Assembly (NCBI RefSeq): GCF_023716485.1
Contig: NZ_CP092418.1
Coordinates: 2,091,001-2,155,000 of the forward strand
Length of the DNA: 64,000 bases
Reading direction: 5' to 3'
DNA from: Microbulbifer variabilis
GTDB lineage: Bacteria; Pseudomonadota; Gammaproteobacteria; Pseudomonadales; Cellvibrionaceae
Part shown: positions 60,762-64,000 of the stretch, in pieces
Layout of the letters: every line of letters begins with the position of its first letter
Position numbering within the stretch: position 1 is the stretch's first letter
The notes under the pieces: generated by a model
Databases searched by the model: none
Told to the model about the DNA's origin: nothing
The model's input: the letters and a program-made list of their open reading frames with translations, nothing else
Made by a program: the position numbers and the translations under genes

Positions 60762-63700
60762 ATGAAAACACTCACACGTTGGTTTCTAGATAACCCGGTA
60801 GCCGCTAACCTCCTCATGGTGTTTATTCTGGTTGCCGGCTTGCTGACCTTTCAAAATTTGCGGGTGGAAAGCTTTCCACAAATTCCCCCCACGGAAGTCG
60901 AGATCTCCGTGATCTACCCCGGCGGTACCGCCCGCCAGGTAGATGAGGGCATTACACAGCGTATTGAGGAAGCTATTAGTGGTGTTGCGGGGATAAAGCG
61001 TATCACCAGCCAGTCGAGCAAAGGTTACGCTTCATTAGTGGTAAAAAAAAATACTGATGTGAATCTGGACCGTTTGATTGAAGATCTTCGTAATCAAGTT
61101 GAAAGTATCGAAGGCTTTCCCGCACTGGCGGAGCGGCCGCGTATTTATCGCAGTGAATATACAAATCTTGCAGCATTCGTCATGGTTTACGGTAGTGACA
61201 GTGATGATTCACTGCAGCAGGTATCCTCACGGGTAGAGCGAGCGCTTAAGAAACATCCCGCAATCTCTAAAGTGACCAACCTGGGTAAAAGGAAGCAACT
61301 ATTGGCTGTAGAGCCAGACCTAAACAAGCTCAGGCGCTACGGCTTATCTCTTGAAAACCTAGCGGAACGTATTCGGCAATGGTCAGTAGAGTATCGTAGT
61401 GGTGAATTAAGAACGGCAAATGGCAATATTTTGCTGCAGGGCAGTTCCCTGGCTGACAACCTGGCGGAACTTAAGAATATTCCCATTATCACTACATCTA
61501 CGTCGCGCGTGAGACTCAGTGATATCGCTACTGTTAAGCGAGACTACGAGCAAACTGACAGTATTGTTCGATATCAAGGGCAACCTGCGGTTGCACTAAT
61601 GGTGTCCACCAGCCAAAAGGACAATCTGTTTCATATACACGAAGCCACAAAGTCCGTATTGGCATCATTAGAACCAACATTACCTAAAAACATGAAGTTG
61701 GATTTAATGGCGGACATGTCTCCCTATATTTCCGAGCAGTTAGATCTGCTTAGTACTAATGCCTTGCAGGGATTATTAATTGTTTTATTGCTGCTGGTGC
61801 TTTTTTTGGATACTCGGCTGGCTTTTTGGGTAGCCCTAGGTATCCCCATATCCCTGGCCGGTGCGATAACCTTGATGGGTTTACCTTACTTTAATTACAG
61901 TATCAACGATATTACTTTATTCGGTATGATTTTGGTGCTGGGAATATTGGTAGATGATGCCGTTGTGGTCGGTGAAAGTATCCACCAGGCGAGACAAAGT
62001 ACAACTGATACGAAAGAAGCAGCCTGGCAAGGGGTTGAGGCCGTAGCGGTTCCCACTATTTTTGGTGTGTTGACTACAATCGCAGCTTTTTCACCGATGT
62101 TATGGATTGAAAATGAGCTGGCAAAGGTGTTGTCAGGATTCTCTGCTGTGGTGATATTTGCACTGATATTTTCATTAATTGAGAGCAAATTTATATTGCC
62201 CGCCCATTTGAGTTATGCAAATGCGCCTATTCAAAATAAAGGGGTAATAAGACGGTGGGTTGAGCACGCCAGAGGGAGATGTAACCGTTTATTAAATCAA
62301 TTTTCAGATAAAATATATATTCCACTTTTGTCATTGAGTTTAGCAAACCGGAAAGTGAGTATCACTCTGTTTGTTACCTTTTTGCTACTGGCTTATGGCG
62401 CTATATTTAAGGGGCATATCGCTTCAGTCTTCTTCCCTGAAATTCCAGGGCGCTATGCCACGGTTAAAGTAACCATGCAGCATGGAGCTGCAAATACTTT
62501 AGCGGAACGTAATACCGATCAACTTGAACAGGCCATCAAGCGCACCGCAAATAGATTGCAACAGAAGTATGAACTTCCGGAGTCACCTGTTAGCAAGTAT
62601 ATCGTGTCAAAGGAAGGCACCAAGACCATAGAGTTGACAGCGGAATTAACACATGACGCCCTGGCCAGAGTAGAGAGCAACCGCTTTTTGCAGGAGCTAC
62701 GGCTGCAAACAGGTGTTTTGGAGGGGAGCTATGCGGTGAAGTTTAGTCTTACGGAAGAACCAGCGGGTGATACAGCGATTGCTGTTTCTGCCAGTAGTCG
62801 CGATCTGGCGAAACAAGTGGCTGATCGCCTCAAGGCTTCACTGGCAGAGTTACCCGGTGTGAATGATGTATACGATGATAGCCAATTGGCCAAAAGGCAG
62901 CTGAAAATTATGGTCAATGAGCGGGGAGCCAGCCTGGGAATTGATCAAAGTCATCTGGCTTCTGTGATTGGAGGTGCATTCGGCCAGATTGAGATACACA
63001 GGCTGTTGGATAACGGGGAAGAGACATTGGTATTGGCTCGCTTACCTCAAATGCAGACTAAAACAATCGAGCAGTTAAAAGCCACTCCCATTAACCTGGG
63101 CAACAACAGCTACGTAAGCTTAGGTGAAATAGCGAAGCTGAAGTATGAGCGGGAACCGGAGGTAATTTATCGGCGAGATCGCGATGAAGTGGTCAGCATC
63201 TACTGGCGTCAGAATCGTTCTGTCAGTTCACCGGAAAAAAACTGGGAGCGGCTAAAGGAAGAGCTGGTGCTAGAACTGGAGCGCCTTTACCCAGGTGTCC
63301 AAATTAAAGCCGTTGGTGAATTTGCCGAAATAGTAGAAGTACAGGCTGGATTTAAGAAGTCCATGTTGCTGACGCTTTTACTTATCTACGTTTTGTTGGC
63401 GATACCATTAAAATCCTATTGGCAACCAGTGATTATTATGTCGGTGATTCCAATGGGCTTTGCGGGGGCAATTATTGGACACGGCCTACTGGGCTCCCCA
63501 GTAAGCTTATTATCCTTATTTGGAATGATGGCAATGACTGGGGTAGTGATTAACGATTCCCTAGTATTAATGAGCCGATTTAATCAACTCTACACGCAGG
63601 GTGTGCCAGTAAAAACAGCGCTACTTCAAGCTGGGAAAAGTCGCGTAAGGGCAATTTTCTTAACTACGGTGACTACTATCTGTGGGTTGCTACCCTTATT

Positions 63701-63881
63701 AGCCGAAACCAGCGAGCAAGCCCAATATTTAAAGCCAGCGGCTATATCCCTAGTGTTCGGGGAGCTATTTGCTACACCGATTACTCTAATCCTGATCCCT
63801 CTGTTGCTTTCTTTTAGGCAGAGCAAAATTGCTTCGAAAAGCGATAGTGCTTCTTATCCTGGGCAAGTCTCGCTTAGGTGA
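60762..63881 (+). CDS. RND multidrug efflux pump (HAE1-type permease)
   Basis: The 1039-residue protein has the two repeated halves of RND pumps, each with six membrane segments and a large periplasmic loop. It starts MKTLTRWFLDNPVAANLLMV with FPQIPPTEVEISVIYPGGTA, then has the TM4 motif LGILVDDAVVVGESIHQARQ with the Asp-Asp pair of the proton path. The second half has SLFGMMAMTGVVINDSLVLM and ends in a short basic tail. It starts 10 bp after the adaptor gene. It exports unknown compounds driven by the proton gradient. Confidence 0.92.
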   Translation: MKTLTRWFLDNPVAANLLMVFILVAGLLTFQNLRVESFPQIPPTEVEISVIYPGGTARQVDEGITQRIEEAISGVAGIKRITSQSSKGYASLVVKKNTDVNLDRLIEDLRNQVESIEGFPALAERPRIYRSEYTNLAAFVMVYGSDSDDSLQQVSSRVERALKKHPAISKVTNLGKRKQLLAVEPDLNKLRRYGLSLENLAERIRQWSVEYRSGELRTANGNILLQGSSLADNLAELKNIPIITTSTSRVRLSDIATVKRDYEQTDSIVRYQGQPAVALMVSTSQKDNLFHIHEATKSVLASLEPTLPKNMKLDLMADMSPYISEQLDLLSTNALQGLLIVLLLLVLFLDTRLAFWVALGIPISLAGAITLMGLPYFNYSINDITLFGMILVLGILVDDAVVVGESIHQARQSTTDTKEAAWQGVEAVAVPTIFGVLTTIAAFSPMLWIENELAKVLSGFSAVVIFALIFSLIESKFILPAHLSYANAPIQNKGVIRRWVEHARGRCNRLLNQFSDKIYIPLLSLSLANRKVSITLFVTFLLLAYGAIFKGHIASVFFPEIPGRYATVKVTMQHGAANTLAERNTDQLEQAIKRTANRLQQKYELPESPVSKYIVSKEGTKTIELTAELTHDALARVESNRFLQELRLQTGVLEGSYAVKFSLTEEPAGDTAIAVSASSRDLAKQVADRLKASLAELPGVNDVYDDSQLAKRQLKIMVNERGASLGIDQSHLASVIGGAFGQIEIHRLLDNGEETLVLARLPQMQTKTIEQLKATPINLGNNSYVSLGEIAKLKYEREPEVIYRRDRDEVVSIYWRQNRSVSSPEKNWERLKEELVLELERLYPGVQIKAVGEFAEIVEVQAGFKKSMLLTLLLIYVLLAIPLKSYWQPVIIMSVIPMGFAGAIIGHGLLGSPVSLLSLFGMMAMTGVVINDSLVLMSRFNQLYTQGVPVKTALLQAGKSRVRAIFLTTVTTICGLLPLLAETSEQAQYLKPAAISLVFGELFATPITLILIPLLLSFRQSKIASKSDSASYPGQVSLR

Positions 63882-64000
63882 TTTAAGCTGTAAGGTTAAG
63901 CTGATGAGTTAACGTTTAGGAGCGAGCGCTGGCTAGACGTTCATTTATTTGCTGCTAAAGCCTCCAGTTTTTTGCGGAAGCAGGTGCTCGGCTGTCATCA
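63882..64000. other. window end after the RND gene
   Basis: Nothing recognisable: short TTAAC/GTTAA stretches and no gene start. Any outer-membrane channel gene would lie beyond the window. Confidence 0.3.

Noticed and set aside
1..64000. CRISPR arrays, rRNA or tRNA genes
   Set aside because: No regularly spaced identical repeats and no cloverleaf or rRNA-like stretches were noticed on either strand; a dedicated scan was not possible.

Overview
This window looks like chromosomal DNA of a marine-type gammaproteobacterium. SlyX, YciH, RsmJ, a YbaK deacylase, an FNR/Anr-type box, NrdR boxes and a geranyl-CoA-carboxylase-like operon all fit the Cellvibrionales/Pseudomonadales area; Microbulbifer or a relative is my best guess, made from style and gene content only. 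I see no rRNA, tRNA or CRISPR array.

Layout. (1) 1-5800: nine small, mostly orphan genes, all on the + strand and widely spaced (membrane proteins, two GNAT acetyltransferases, YbaK), then a YrbL-like gene on the - strand. (2) 5771-8510: a gene-poor stretch, then a DUF885 lipoprotein with an HEGYPGHH zinc motif. (3) 8547-17175: a tightly coupled - strand catabolic operon (SDR, carboxyltransferase, acyl-CoA dehydrogenase, enoyl-CoA hydratase, biotin carboxylase, second acyl-CoA dehydrogenase). It faces a TetR regulator across a palindrome. Order and sequence resemble atuBCDEF of acyclic terpene (citronellol/geraniol) breakdown. (4) 17365-31584: housekeeping and envelope genes, including a large M48-like protein without its catalytic residues, an ion channel with a C-terminal zinc ribbon, an OmpA lipoprotein, RsmJ, a glutamate/GABA antiporter plus glutamate decarboxylase pair, and an SMP-30 protein.

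(5) 31585-41700: an accessory block built around a 2375-residue secreted SpvB/FG-GAP/RHS protein. It is followed by an overlapping small membrane protein (possible immunity gene), a lipoprotein gene bracketed by direct repeats, and three small secreted proteins, two of them clearly paralogous. (6) 41798-49250: an AraC regulator facing an FMO/epimerase/SDR operon, a cold-shock protein, a LysR/azoreductase pair divided by a perfect 33-bp inverted repeat, and nrdG. (7) 49246-51600: a class III ribonucleotide reductase whose glycyl-radical tail is a separate 52-residue gene, with an FNR box and two NrdR boxes upstream. (8) About 51650-57820: an island-like block with a tyrosine recombinase, a phage-type HTH protein, a Fic protein with Gln at the catalytic His, a PD-(D/E)XK-type ORF broken by an in-frame TAG, a thaumatin-like secreted protein and gene remnants. 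(9) 58050-63881: a TetR gene and an ABC transmembrane-only gene, divergent across a long inverted repeat from an RND adaptor and pump.

The points most worth following are the split NrdD, the M48 pseudo-peptidase, the RHS locus with its repeats and small secreted proteins, and the Fic/nuclease/thaumatin island. All family calls come from reading the sequence; no database search was run.
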